From Streptomyces finlayi (GTDB taxonomy: Bacteria > Actinomycetota > Actinomycetes > Streptomycetales > Streptomycetaceae): a DNA stretch of 64,000 nucleotides. Shown piece after piece: positions 50,656-59,244 of the stretch. Position numbers and translations under genes: made by a program. Under the pieces are notes generated by a model that was not told where the DNA came from, made no database searches, and was given only the letters and a program-made list of their open reading frames with translations. Position 1 is the stretch's first letter. Every line of letters begins with the position of its first letter. The stretch covers positions 1,426,001-1,490,000 of the forward strand of contig NZ_CP045702.1 in NCBI RefSeq assembly GCF_014216315.1, given 5' to 3'.

Positions 50656-51117
50656 CACCGTCCCGACGTGGTCACCGCACCCGCACCGGCACCGCAGCCC
50701 CGCACCCGGTGCGGGCCGCCGCCGGGATCGGGCCGGGCGACGAGGTGATCGTGCCCCCGCGTACGCCTTCCACGCCACCACCACCCCGCTGTGCTCGGAG
50801 CCCGCCCGCCCTCGCCGACGGCAGCGGACACGACGTCGGCCCCGGCCGTGCGCTCCCCGTTATGTCTTTCGCGGTCCTGAGCGGTCGGCATCCGCGGCCG
50901 GATGACCACGGCCTGCCGCGGCGGTAGTCGTGCGCGCGGGTCGCCCACACATCAGCGCCCGGGTCAGGACATCCCGGAGCTTGAGCACGGTCGGCGGCGA
51001 GGTATGAGGGCCGAACGGCACCCGCCACACCCTTTCGGCCTCTCGATCCGCCGCACGTTCCGGGGTCGACTGGAACCCGGCAGCTGTCGGCGCCGATAAG
51101 AAAGGGCAAGCCCCGTC
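50656..51117. other. Intergenic region holding a decayed aminotransferase scrap
   Basis: About 460 bp. The left part carries the DegT-type fragment listed separately; no further feature was recognised up to the OsmC gene. Confidence 0.45.
50700..50800 (+). pseudogene. Fragment of a DegT/DnrJ/EryC1 aminotransferase gene
   Basis: One frame reads VRAAAGIGPGDEVIVP, and one base later another reads PAYAFHATTTPLC. Together they give the PLP-enzyme signature GIGPGDEVIVPAYAFHATTTP, with a one-base insertion in the CCCCC run near 50755-50759. Nothing else of the gene remains. Confidence 0.45.
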
Positions 51118-51570
51118 ATGACCAATACCGCACCGCAGGATCTCAGCTCGAGCCAACCGCACGACCCGGACGTGCACCGCTTCGAAGTGACCCATGTCGA
51201 AGGGGACGTCTACGCCGCGGACATCCGCGGTCACCGCTTCCAGGTCGACCAGCCCGTCGAGGCCGGAGGCACGGACAGCGCGCCCACCCCCACCGAGCTG
51301 TTCGCCGCCTCCCTGGCCACCTGCGTCGCCTTCTACGCGGGCCGTTTCCTGCGACGCCACGACCTGGACCAGGCCGGACTGCGCGTCCGTACAGAGTTCA
51401 CCATGGCCACCGACCGACCCGCCCGTGTGGCCTCCATGCGCGTCACCATCGTGCCGCCGCCCGGGCTGCCCGAAAAGCGCCGCGCGGCCCTGTTCGCCGT
51501 CGCCTCCGCCTGCACGATCCACAACACGCTGCACCAGCCACCCGAGATCAGCGTCGAACTGGCGCCATGA
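51118..51570 (+). CDS. OsmC/Ohr family protein
   Basis: About 150 aa. The N-terminal strands (HRFEVTHVEGDVYAADIRGHRFQVDQPVEAGG) lead to the helix TPTELFAASLATCVAFYAGRFLRRH with the reactive Cys, and the second Cys lies in ASACTIHNTLHQ. OsmC proteins are thiol peroxidases that reduce organic hydroperoxides in the cytoplasm. ATG 51118 has GAAAGGG upstream. It is convergent with the MMPL exporter gene. Confidence 0.88.
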   Translation: MTNTAPQDLSSSQPHDPDVHRFEVTHVEGDVYAADIRGHRFQVDQPVEAGGTDSAPTPTELFAASLATCVAFYAGRFLRRHDLDQAGLRVRTEFTMATDRPARVASMRVTIVPPPGLPEKRRAALFAVASACTIHNTLHQPPEISVELAP

Positions 51571-51612
51571 CACCCACCCTTGGCGCACGCGTCGAGGTGC
51601 GCGGCGCGGGCG

Positions 51613-53880
51613 TCACGGGCGTGGCTGCGGCATCCGCTCGCCTTCCGCTGCCTCTCGCTGTGCGGGCGGCTCACCCAGGGCCCCCGCCCGCTGATCTTCG
51701 CCGGCCGTGGTGCTCATGCGGGCGACGGGGGTGTGAAGGCCGGCTGTCGCTGTCGCTGTCGCTTCGCCCGGCAGATGCGGCAGCAGGCGCTGCAGCCGAC
51801 GCGGCATCCACCAGGCGCTCCTGCCCAGGAGCGCCATGACGGCGGGCACCAGGACGAGCCGGACCAGGGAGGCGTCGATCGCGATGGCGACGGCGAGGCC
51901 GAAACCGAAGAGATTGACGGTCCGCTGGTCGTTCAGCTGGAAGCTGCCGAACACCACGACCATGACCGAGGCGGCGGCGGTGATGACGCGGGCGGTCGCG
52001 GCGACGCCGTCGCGGACGGATTTGCTGGAGTCCCCGGACCTCAGGTACTCCTCCCGCACGCGGCTGAGCAGGAACACCTCGTAGTCCATCGACAGGCCGA
52101 ACAGGACAGCGAACAGCATGACCGGCGCGAACGACTCCACCGGCCCGGCCTCGGCCCCCAGGAGCCCGGCGCCCCAGCCCCATTGGAAGACCGCGACCAC
52201 GACGCCGTACGCGGCTCCCACGGAGAGCAGGTTCATCACCGCGGCCTTGAGAGGCACGACGAGTGAGCGGAACTCGACCATGAGGAGCAGGAAGCTCAGT
52301 CCCACCACGAAGGACATGAACCAGACCATCTTGCTGCCGAGCCGGTCCGCGAGGTCGATGGCGGTGGCGGTGGTGCCGCCGAGGTGTGTCTCGGCGCCGT
52401 CGGCGGCGTCCGGGAGGACGTCCTCCCGCAGGCGGTGGACCAACTGCTCGGTGGACTTGTCGTCCGGCGAACTCTTGGGCACCACGGTGTACACCGCGGT
52501 GGTCCCGGCCTCGTCCAGTCGCGGCGGCCGTACCTCCTGCACCCCTTCGGTGCTCCGGAGTTCGGTGCGCAGCGCGCCGGCCTGCCGGTTCACGGCAGCC
52601 TTCGACTCCTGGCCGTCGAACTGCGCGGTCACCACCAAGGGGCCGGTCCAGCCGGGGCCGAAGTCCCGTGCGATCAGCTCGTACGCGCGGCGTTCCGTAC
52701 TGCCCTCGGGTGCAGAACCGCCGTCGGCCGTACCCAGGCGCAGCGAGAACAGGGGGATGGCCATGGCGATCAGGACTGCGGCGGACGCGAGGAGGTAGGG
52801 CCAGGGGCGCCGCTGGACGTGGCCGGTCCAGCGGTGCCAGCCGCTCACCTGGCCCGTGCCGTGGTCGAACCGCAGCCGCCGCACGCGGAAGCGGTCCAGA
52901 CCGGCGCCGAAGACGGCCAGCAGGGCCGGCAGCAGGGTGACGGCCGCCAGCAAGGTGGCGGCCACCGTGATGGCGCTCGCCAGGCCCAGGGCGGAGACGA
53001 ACTGGATGCCGATGAGGTAGAGGCTCAGGATCGCCACGATCACCGTGGCGCCCGCCACGAGCACCGACCGGCCGGCGGTCGTCAGCGCAAGCCGGATCGA
53101 CTCCTCAGGGGGGTGCCCGGCGTGCATGCCCTCCCGGTGCCGGGTGACCACCAGGAGCGCGTAGTCGATCCCCACCCCCAGGCCGATCATGGCCGCCACC
53201 ACCGGACCGGACGTACCGATGGTGGCCACCTCGGCGACCATGGTGAGGACCGACATCCCCAGGGCCAGTGCGAACACGGCCGTCAGCAGCGGCACCACCA
53301 TGGCGAAGACCGATCCGAATGCCACCAGCAGGACCAGAACCGCGGCGGCCAGGCCGATCGCCTCGCTCCCCGACGGGCCATTCTCCTCCTGGAGGACGGC
53401 ACCGCTGTACTCGACCTGCGCCCCCGCCTCCCGCACCGGGCCGAACGCCTCCTGTGCGGCCTCGACGGACTCCGCGGGCACATCCTTGGCCCGCTCGGTG
53501 AACTGTACGGTCGCGAGCGCGGTGCGCCCGTCGTCGGAGACCATGGCGGGCCCCGGTCCGTACGGCGACTGGACCGCCGCCACATCCTGGGAGCCACGCA
53601 CCTCAGCGGCAGCGTCCGTGACAGCCGCCTTCACCTTCGCCGAGGTGACCCCGGAGTCGCTGTGGATCACCACCTGCATTCCGTCGCCGGAAAGCTCCGG
53701 GTACCGCGTGCGCAGGGTGTCATAGGCGGCCTGCGAATCGGTGTTGCTCAAGGTGAGGTCGTTACTGAAGGAACCCCCGACCGATCCGGCGCCCAATGCC
53801 GCCCCGACGACGGCCAGCAGCCAGAGGGCGATCACCCACCATCGGTGCCGCACCGAAAAACGAGCAAGCGCAGAAAGCAC
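51613..53880 (-). CDS. MMPL-family RND-type exporter
   Basis: About 755 aa. Two MMPL repeats, each with one N-terminal helix, a large external domain and five further helices, giving about 12 transmembrane helices. Signature stretches include LGVGIDYALLVVTRHREGM (first repeat) and FGLSMDYEVFLLSRVREEY (second), each with the Asp-Tyr pair of the proton relay. MMPL proteins export lipids or hydrophobic compounds by proton motive force. GTG 53880 is chosen because GGAGG lies 5 nt upstream and VLSALARFSVRHRWWVI is the normal start; ATG 53892 has no ribosome binding site. An intact TetR gene at 54756 and a decayed TetR copy directly upstream point to TetR control. Confidence 0.92.
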   Translation of the reverse strand: MLSALARFSVRHRWWVIALWLLAVVGAALGAGSVGGSFSNDLTLSNTDSQAAYDTLRTRYPELSGDGMQVVIHSDSGVTSAKVKAAVTDAAAEVRGSQDVAAVQSPYGPGPAMVSDDGRTALATVQFTERAKDVPAESVEAAQEAFGPVREAGAQVEYSGAVLQEENGPSGSEAIGLAAAVLVLLVAFGSVFAMVVPLLTAVFALALGMSVLTMVAEVATIGTSGPVVAAMIGLGVGIDYALLVVTRHREGMHAGHPPEESIRLALTTAGRSVLVAGATVIVAILSLYLIGIQFVSALGLASAITVAATLLAAVTLLPALLAVFGAGLDRFRVRRLRFDHGTGQVSGWHRWTGHVQRRPWPYLLASAAVLIAMAIPLFSLRLGTADGGSAPEGSTERRAYELIARDFGPGWTGPLVVTAQFDGQESKAAVNRQAGALRTELRSTEGVQEVRPPRLDEAGTTAVYTVVPKSSPDDKSTEQLVHRLREDVLPDAADGAETHLGGTTATAIDLADRLGSKMVWFMSFVVGLSFLLLMVEFRSLVVPLKAAVMNLLSVGAAYGVVVAVFQWGWGAGLLGAEAGPVESFAPVMLFAVLFGLSMDYEVFLLSRVREEYLRSGDSSKSVRDGVAATARVITAAASVMVVVFGSFQLNDQRTVNLFGFGLAVAIAIDASLVRLVLVPAVMALLGRSAWWMPRRLQRLLPHLPGEATATATAGLHTPVARMSTTAGEDQRAGALGEPPAQREAAEGERMPQPRP

Positions 53881-53959
53881 GGGAGCCTCCATCGTCAGGG
53901 CGGGCGGGGTTCGCCCCACTCCGCGGCACATGCGTGTCGGCACAGAGTCGCGCGGCCGC

Positions 53960-54225
53960 TTCCACAATCTCAACCACGATGAATTCCAGGATGGGCAGCG
54001 GGCGGAGAAACCTGACACACGCGCCTGGCTTCCGGACGTCACCCGACGTGCTTCCTCGGGGCGAATACCCGGCGGTCGCCCCCCGTTCCGTCCGGGCCCT
54101 GCGGCGCGGACGCCCGCAAGCGGGCCGGAGCGGTCCGCGCGGATCGCGGGCCTTGACCCCGCTACATCCTGAGCCGGGGAGCGGTCGCTTCCCGGGCGCC
54201 TGATGAAATACTCCGGATCAACCAG
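53960..54225 (+). pseudogene. Decayed TetR gene divergent from the MMPL exporter
   Basis: From ATG 53979 the sequence parallels the intact TetR gene at 54756-55367: MNSRMGSGRR, then in the next frame EKPDTRAWLPDVTRRA (intact: GKPDTRAQILDVARRR), then DARKRAGA and, after a stop, RYILSRGAVASRAPDEILRI (intact: RYILRLEPVASMAPDEIIRI). The middle ~120 residues are deleted and frames are broken. The upstream ACAATCTCAACCA is also shared, so the promoter region was copied too. It stands divergent to the exporter, the usual place of its regulator. Confidence 0.75.
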
Positions 54226-54755
54226 GCATGGTTACGGCTCGTGGAGGTTGACTCGCCCCGGACCGACTTTCGTGGACGACCGGCGGAGCCTGGACCGTCT
54301 ACGCGGTGTGGGGGCTCACCGCAGCCGTGCTCGCCGTCACCGGCGCGCAACGGTGAGACCGGTGAGAGGGTCGTCCGAAGTGGCAGAGTGGCAGCCCGCA
54401 CCCGTAAGCGGGTGGTGGTCGGCCCCGGTGTGTCGTCGCCGTTACGCCGAGGCCGTCGGAATCCGCCTGACCGAGGCGCGTTGTCCAACTGCCCCGCCTG
54501 CCGGGCCTGCGGCAGGAAACCGGCACTCGAGGCGGTCGCACGCCGTCGGCACCGTCGGCCTCCGTTGCTGACTCCGGGTCGTTGACAAGCGTGGTCACCC
54601 CAGCCGTGGCGCAGCGACCGGGATGGTGGGTTGACGGCACTGTTCCTCATCGACGGCATCCGGCCGGTCACTGAAGACGCCGCGGGACCGGGGCTGTTGG
54701 ACGCGGCGGGCCGGGTGCGTCACCGCAGCGGTACTGCGTGCTGCTGCCTGCGGCG
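54226..54755. other. Intergenic region with no recognised feature
   Basis: About 530 bp between the decayed and intact TetR genes. No convincing coding, RNA or regulatory element was recognised. Confidence 0.45.
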
Positions 54756-55367
54756 TCAGGGGGTACGAGGCTGGTGTGAGGATTCGCGCAGCGCGACGCG
54801 CAAGGGCGGGGCGTAGATCCGGATTATTTCATCAGGCGCCATGGAAGCGACCGGTTCCAGGCGCAGGATGTAGCGGGTCACGACGAGGCCCGCGATCTGC
54901 GCGCAGAACGCTCCGGCCCGCTTGCGGGCGTCCGCGCCGCGGAGCCTGGCGGCGATCTTGTCGATTATTTCCCGTTCCATCATCTCTTTGACCAAGCCGG
55001 TGATGGCCTGGTCGTGGACGGCGCCGGTTATCAGGGCACGCAGCGGCGCGCCCGATTCGGGGTCCTCCCACAGGGCGAGCAGGTCGAGCAGCGCGCGTTG
55101 GGGGAAGGTGGCGGGGTCGCCCTCCGCGGTGCGCGCGAGGGTTTCGGCGGGGTTGGCGGACAGCGCGAGGGCCGCTCCGAACAGGCCCTTCTTGGAGCCG
55201 AAGTGGTAGCTGACCAGGGCGACGTCCACACCCGCCTCGGCAGCCACGGAACGCAGGGTGACTGCCGCGTATCCCCCTTCGAGGAAGCGCCGGCGGGCGA
55301 CGTCGAGGATCTGGGCGCGCGTATCGGGTTTCCCGGCCCTCCTGCCCCGGCCCGATGAATTCATCAT
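54756..55367 (-). CDS. TetR family regulator, probable controller of the MMPL exporter
   Basis: About 203 aa. Helix-turn-helix: RAQILDVARRRFLEGGYAAVTLRSVAAEAGVDVALVSYHFGSKKGL, followed by a TetR_C-type domain (PATFPQRALLDLLALWEDPESGAPLRALI). Two ATGs (55367, 55364) are possible. A TACAAT -10 box lies 7 nt before ATG 55367, so the mRNA is probably leaderless. The same start region exists in the decayed copy beside the MMPL gene. It therefore likely took over, or always shared, control of that exporter. Confidence 0.88.
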   Translation of the reverse strand: MMNSSGRGRRAGKPDTRAQILDVARRRFLEGGYAAVTLRSVAAEAGVDVALVSYHFGSKKGLFGAALALSANPAETLARTAEGDPATFPQRALLDLLALWEDPESGAPLRALITGAVHDQAITGLVKEMMEREIIDKIAARLRGADARKRAGAFCAQIAGLVVTRYILRLEPVASMAPDEIIRIYAPPLRVALRESSHQPRTP

Positions 55368-55381
55368 GGTTGAGATTGTAG

Positions 55382-55690
55382 AGGTGGCCGGCGCCAGCTT
55401 TGGGTCAAGGGCCCTCCCCCGCCGGGGGAGGGCGAAGTCAGAGACTTCCACTCGACCGCGCCGAACAGCGAGACCAGCGGCAGCAGTGTGAGCAAACAGC
55501 CGGTGGACCTCAACGACCCGCTGTCCGGCTACAAACAGGGCGGCATGAATGCCAGGTCGTACGACGTCACCGTATCGACACGCGGCTCGGGTACGACAGC
55601 AGCCGCACCCCGCCGTTCACCGTCATGACGTCGATGCCCTCCAAGTCCTAGCGCACGCCGAGAAAGGCCAGCACCACATGCCCCTCGAAC
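55382..55690. other. Intergenic region with an unrecognised coding-like scrap
   Basis: About 310 bp. One plus-strand frame reads VDLNDPLSGYKQGGMNARSYD, and another RIDTRLGYDSSRTPPFTVMT to a stop at 55651. These look like the end of a lost gene but I do not recognise the family. Confidence 0.35.
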
Positions 55691-55726
55691 AGAATTCTTG
55701 GGAAGCCGCCGTACGCCACAGAGCTG

Positions 55727-56171
55727 ATGGCTCGGGCCGTCCCGGACCCCCGGGGCTGGACGGGTCTCGACGATTCGGCGCAGGACCCGGAGCGCGAGGG
55801 GTTTGCCACGTATCCGTTCGCTGTGCACCCCCCCGAGTACATCGCGCAGCGTCTCCGCGAGATCGATCGGGCCAGCGCCGAGAACCTGCTGCTGGCCCTC
55901 ACGGACGACTGCTGCACCCTGTCCAGCCTGAAGCGCTTCACGGAGAGCGAAGGAGAATTGCGGGCGATGGCGAGGACGATCCTCGCACGTTACGGCGACG
56001 AGGCCACTTATCACACCAACGTCAGCCGGCCCGGCCCTGTGCCCGGAGCACTCGACTTCACGACGTCGCACTGGGGGGTACAACCCCCTGAGCGTGTACT
56101 CGGAGGACTGCGGTCTGATCGTCGTCTCGGACACCGAGGTCGGCATGTTCTGGAACTTCTCCGACCACTGA
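55727..56171 (+). pseudogene. Hypothetical gene upstream of the toxin-immunity pair, frameshifted in a G6 run
   Basis: About 148 codons if repaired. The first frame reads FATYPFAVHPPEYIAQRLRE through LTDDCCTLSSLKRFTESEGEL to DFTTSHWG, and the adjoining frame continues GYNPLSVYSEDCGLIVVSDT and EVGMFWNFSDH to a stop at 56169. One G too many in the GGGGGG at 56073-56078 explains the break. ATG 55727 has no clear ribosome binding site, and a start further upstream, around 55678, is possible. I do not recognise the family. Its position just before the RNase A-like gene suggests membership of the same toxin cassette. An assembly error in the homopolymer is possible. Confidence 0.5.
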
Positions 56172-56228
56172 ACCATTTGCCGCTCGTACGAGCGCAGGAT
56201 CCGACCAGGTGATTTGAAAGGATGCACC

Positions 56229-56528
56229 GTGCCGACCCGCTCCGCCTCCTATCCCGACCGGAAGACCGCCCAATGGGCCACCCAGCAGGTGGTGACCGCG
56301 AACGAACAGGCCGTCCACCGCTGGCTCGCCCAGAACACCCGGGCCCGCCTCACCGTCGAGGCCGCCTGGCCGTCCCGTGAGGAGCCCGTGGGCCGGGTCC
56401 AGCTGGAGGGCGACCTGCTGGCCGGGCGAGGGCCCGTCGACGTGCGCGCGGCGCGCGTGGTGCTGCGCCGGGAGCCGACGAGTCCGCTCGGCTTCGTCGT
56501 CCACGCGACCGTTCCGTTCTACCTGTAG
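56229..56528 (+). CDS. RNase A-like (CdiA-CT type) toxin-domain protein
   Basis: About 99 aa. The text SASYPDRKTAQWATQQVVTA, NEQAVHRWLAQ, EPVGRV and DVRAARVVLRREP...GFVVHATVPF follows the C-terminal two-thirds of the bacterial RNase A-like toxin domain found at the ends of CdiA and other polymorphic toxins. The usual N-terminal H-x-x-x-x-HVG segment with the first catalytic His is absent, so activity is doubtful. GTG 56229 has AAAGGA 7 nt upstream. The next gene is a CdiI-type immunity protein, so this is a stand-alone toxin cassette or the cut end of a larger toxin. Confidence 0.62.
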   Translation: MPTRSASYPDRKTAQWATQQVVTANEQAVHRWLAQNTRARLTVEAAWPSREEPVGRVQLEGDLLAGRGPVDVRAARVVLRREPTSPLGFVVHATVPFYL

Positions 56529-56541
56529 GGGTCACACGCAC

Positions 56542-57198
56542 ATGTCCATGAAGCCCCTCGAACACGACCGGCGGTACGGCGAGCTGGACCAGGTGATGCG
56601 CGCATACCTGGGGCAGCCGGCCGACGACACCCCGGAGCGGCGCAGTCGCGCCTTGGACGCGTATCTCCGTCACACCTGGCACACCCGCCCCTCGGCCGTC
56701 GCGGAAGCGGAACGCCAGCTACGCGAGTACAGCCGTAATCCTCCGGGCCGCATCCGGCAGGAGCTGGGTGAGTTCTACTCGATCCCGGACACCGGAAAGC
56801 CCCAGTCGGACATCGGTGACTGGCTGATGGTGCTGGCCGACCACCTGAAGAGGAGCATCGAGGAGGGGGACGTTCCGGAGCCATCGGTCCCGCAGACGCA
56901 CTGGGAATGGCACGCGCGTTTCCCGGAGACCGTGCAACTGCTGGGCGGCTGGTTCTCACAGGACATCGTCGACGAGTTCCCCGGCCACGACGCCGCCGTC
57001 GCGGACTACGCCGACACCACAAACCCGCAGCTGCTCGCCCGCCTCGTGGGTGAACTCCACGAGTTGCTCGCTCTTCCCCTGAACGAGGGGGACTACGCCC
57101 TGGCCGCCGCCGAACTCGGCATGGAGGTGGGCCCGCCGGAGCCGTTCTCCCACGGCGCCTGGTTCCAGTCGCTGGCGGCGACACTGTCCGGCGTCTGA
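56542..57198 (+). CDS. CdiI-type contact-dependent growth inhibition immunity protein
   Basis: About 218 aa, mostly helical. The C-terminal half has the CdiI family core LLGGWFSQDIVDEFPGHDAA, then VADYADTTNPQLLARLVGEL and LPLNEGDYALAAAELGM. The N-terminal half (MRAYLGQPADDTPERRSRAL) is a second helical region seen in some CdiI proteins. It should bind and neutralise the cognate nuclease encoded just upstream; the genes are separated by 13 bp. ATG 56542 has AGGGG upstream; a second ATG two codons later is possible. Confidence 0.8.
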   Translation: MSMKPLEHDRRYGELDQVMRAYLGQPADDTPERRSRALDAYLRHTWHTRPSAVAEAERQLREYSRNPPGRIRQELGEFYSIPDTGKPQSDIGDWLMVLADHLKRSIEEGDVPEPSVPQTHWEWHARFPETVQLLGGWFSQDIVDEFPGHDAAVADYADTTNPQLLARLVGELHELLALPLNEGDYALAAAELGMEVGPPEPFSHGAWFQSLAATLSGV

Positions 57199-57756
57199 TC
57201 CGGCTGGACCGTCGAGGCACGGGCGCTCCACCGCCGCAAGACCGCACGAACGTGGACAGCATCGCAGGGCCGAGCCCTCGCGAGACCCCACCTGAAGGTC
57301 CGACCGGCCGGTGACCGCAGTCCTTTGAGGACATCGCCAGGGCCTCAACAGCGCAACCCGGAGCAGACGCAGGCGATCCGCAGTCCGGGGCGGATGTATC
57401 TCAGCGCCCTGACCGCACCGACCGGGGCCAGGACGGCTACACCGACCTGGCCACCCGGGCAGCCAGATGGCTCGCGGCAGCCAAGAAACCTCTCCTCCGT
57501 AATGACGCGACGACCCGTACTGTGCCGTGGGTTCGAGGCTCACCTGACGCATCATCAGGACGAGCGTCAGATGAGCGTCGAGCCCGTCGCGCACCATTCC
57601 CGACGAAGGCCGCCGCAGACCGCTTGCCCCTGCGCTCTTGGGTGAAACCGCAGGTCAGAGCAGTGTGCCTGGACGGCCGCGCGCTCCACGTCATGTCCGG
57701 TGTGAAACATGTCGAGCGCATCCCGCCATGCCTGAGAACCCCGGGAAAACTGCAGG
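57199..57756. other. Intergenic region with a short repeated motif
   Basis: About 560 bp between convergent genes. GCAGGTCAGAGC occurs twice (about 57651 and 57752), the second overlapping the RNA methyltransferase stop. A related copy accompanies the methyltransferase fragment near 5971. Nothing else was recognised. Confidence 0.5.
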
Positions 57757-59145
57757 TCAGAGCCCCTTTGCAGCAGGCTCCAGGATCGCCACGCACTCCA
57801 CGTGCGAGGTCATCGGAAAGAGGTCGAACGCCCGCAGCGTCCGTACCCTGTAGCCGCCCTCGCGGAAGTACGCCAGGTCGCGGGCCAGAGCGGCCGGGTC
57901 GCAGGCCACGTACGCGATGCGGCGGGCGCCCAGGGCGGCGAGGTGCTTGACCGTGGCCTTGCCGGCTCCCGCGCGCGGGGGGTCGAGAACGATCAGGTCG
58001 GCTTCCGTGATGCCGGTGCGCGGCAGGACCTGGTCGACCTTGCCGTGCTCGATCCGGACCCGCTCCAGGTCCTTCAGGTTGTGGCGGGCGTCCTCGACGG
58101 CGCGCTTGCCGGACTCGATACCGAGCACCGCGCCCTTCTCGCCGATGCGCTGGCCGATGGCGCCGGCGAACAGGCCGACGCCGCAGTAGAGGTCGAGCGC
58201 CGTGTCGTTCTTGCGGGGCAGCAGGCCCTGCATCACCGCGCGGACCAGCGTGTCGGCCGCCTGCGGGTGGACCTGCCAGAAGCCGCCGGAGCCGACGCGG
58301 TACGTGCGGTCGTCGGCGCGCTCGCGGACGAAGGCGCGTCCGTGGACGCGGTGGACGCCGCCGTCGTGCTCCTCGACGCGCAGCACGGAGACCGGCTTGT
58401 CCAGCTCGACGAGGGGGAGCCGGCCGCCGGGCTTCGGGGTGAGGATGACCTGGCGGTCGTGGGAGCCGGTGGCGGAGATGGCCTCCACCGCGGCCAGCTG
58501 CGGCCACTCGCGCTTCTCGATGCCCAGCTCGGTGACCCCGGGGGCGGCGATCATGCAGTGGTCGATCGGCTGGACCTCGTGCGAGCGGTGCTTGCGCAGT
58601 CCGGCCCGGCCCTCGTCGTCGATCGCGTACTGGACGCGGGTGCGCCAGGCAGGTACCTCGCCGGGCGGGAGCTTGTCGCCCTCGGCCGGCATGACCGTGC
58701 CGTCCCAGCCGGCCTCCTCGGGCGTCAGGCCCGCGAGGCGCTTCAGCTGTTCGGTGATGACCTCGCCCTTGAGCCGGCGCTGGGCGCCGGGCTTGGCGTG
58801 CTGCCAGTCGCAGCCGCCGCACATTCCGGGACCGGCGTACTTGCAGGGGGCCTCGACGCGGTCCTTGGAGGCTTCGATGATCCGGACGGCGTCGGCCCGC
58901 AGGAAGCGCGACCCCGTCTCGCCGTCCGTGACCCGGGCGACGATCTTCTCTCCGGGGAGGGTGTGCCGCACGAAGAGGACCTGGCCCTCCGCGGTGCGGG
59001 CGATGCAGTGGCCGCCGTGTGCGACGGGGCCGACCTCGACCTCGTACTCCTCCCCGATCAGCGAGTCCCCGGCCCGCGAGTCCCCGGCCTGCGAGCCCAC
59101 GGCCTTCGAGTCCGTGGCCTGCGACGGAGTGGATTCGTTCTGCAT
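57757..59145 (-). CDS. TrmA/RlmD-type 5-methyluridine RNA methyltransferase
   Basis: About 462 aa SAM-dependent enzyme that methylates uridine C5 in tRNA or 23S rRNA. A TRAM domain (GEEYEVEVGPVAHGGHCIAR ... LFVRHTLPGEKIVARV) is followed by the iron-sulphur cluster cysteines CKYAGPGMCGGCDWQH, the SAM motif ALDLYCGVGLFAGAIG, LDPPRAG and the catalytic Cys in YVACDPAALARDL. ATG 59145 is chosen because the frame upstream lacks conservation. The first 30 residues contain an imperfect repeat (QATDSKAVGSQAGDSRAGDS) encoded by 15-nt repeats. It is core-genome-like, downstream of the KimA-like permease gene on the same strand. Confidence 0.9.
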   Translation of the reverse strand: MQNESTPSQATDSKAVGSQAGDSRAGDSLIGEEYEVEVGPVAHGGHCIARTAEGQVLFVRHTLPGEKIVARVTDGETGSRFLRADAVRIIEASKDRVEAPCKYAGPGMCGGCDWQHAKPGAQRRLKGEVITEQLKRLAGLTPEEAGWDGTVMPAEGDKLPPGEVPAWRTRVQYAIDDEGRAGLRKHRSHEVQPIDHCMIAAPGVTELGIEKREWPQLAAVEAISATGSHDRQVILTPKPGGRLPLVELDKPVSVLRVEEHDGGVHRVHGRAFVRERADDRTYRVGSGGFWQVHPQAADTLVRAVMQGLLPRKNDTALDLYCGVGLFAGAIGQRIGEKGAVLGIESGKRAVEDARHNLKDLERVRIEHGKVDQVLPRTGITEADLIVLDPPRAGAGKATVKHLAALGARRIAYVACDPAALARDLAYFREGGYRVRTLRAFDLFPMTSHVECVAILEPAAKGL

Positions 59146-59244
59146 GAGGGGGTGGCTCCAGAGATCAAAGGGAAAGCGGCCGGACAACGACCCTCCAGTC
59201 TACGCGGGTGTCGTCCGACCGCTTACCACAACCGGCTTCGCCGG

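Noticed and set aside
54360..54440. tRNA-like stretch (GTGGCAGAGTGGCAGCCCGC...GTAAGCGGGTGG)
   Set aside because: The opening resembles a tRNA D-arm, but the anticodon loop is wrong in size and lacks U33, and no T-arm with TTCGA or acceptor pairing follows.
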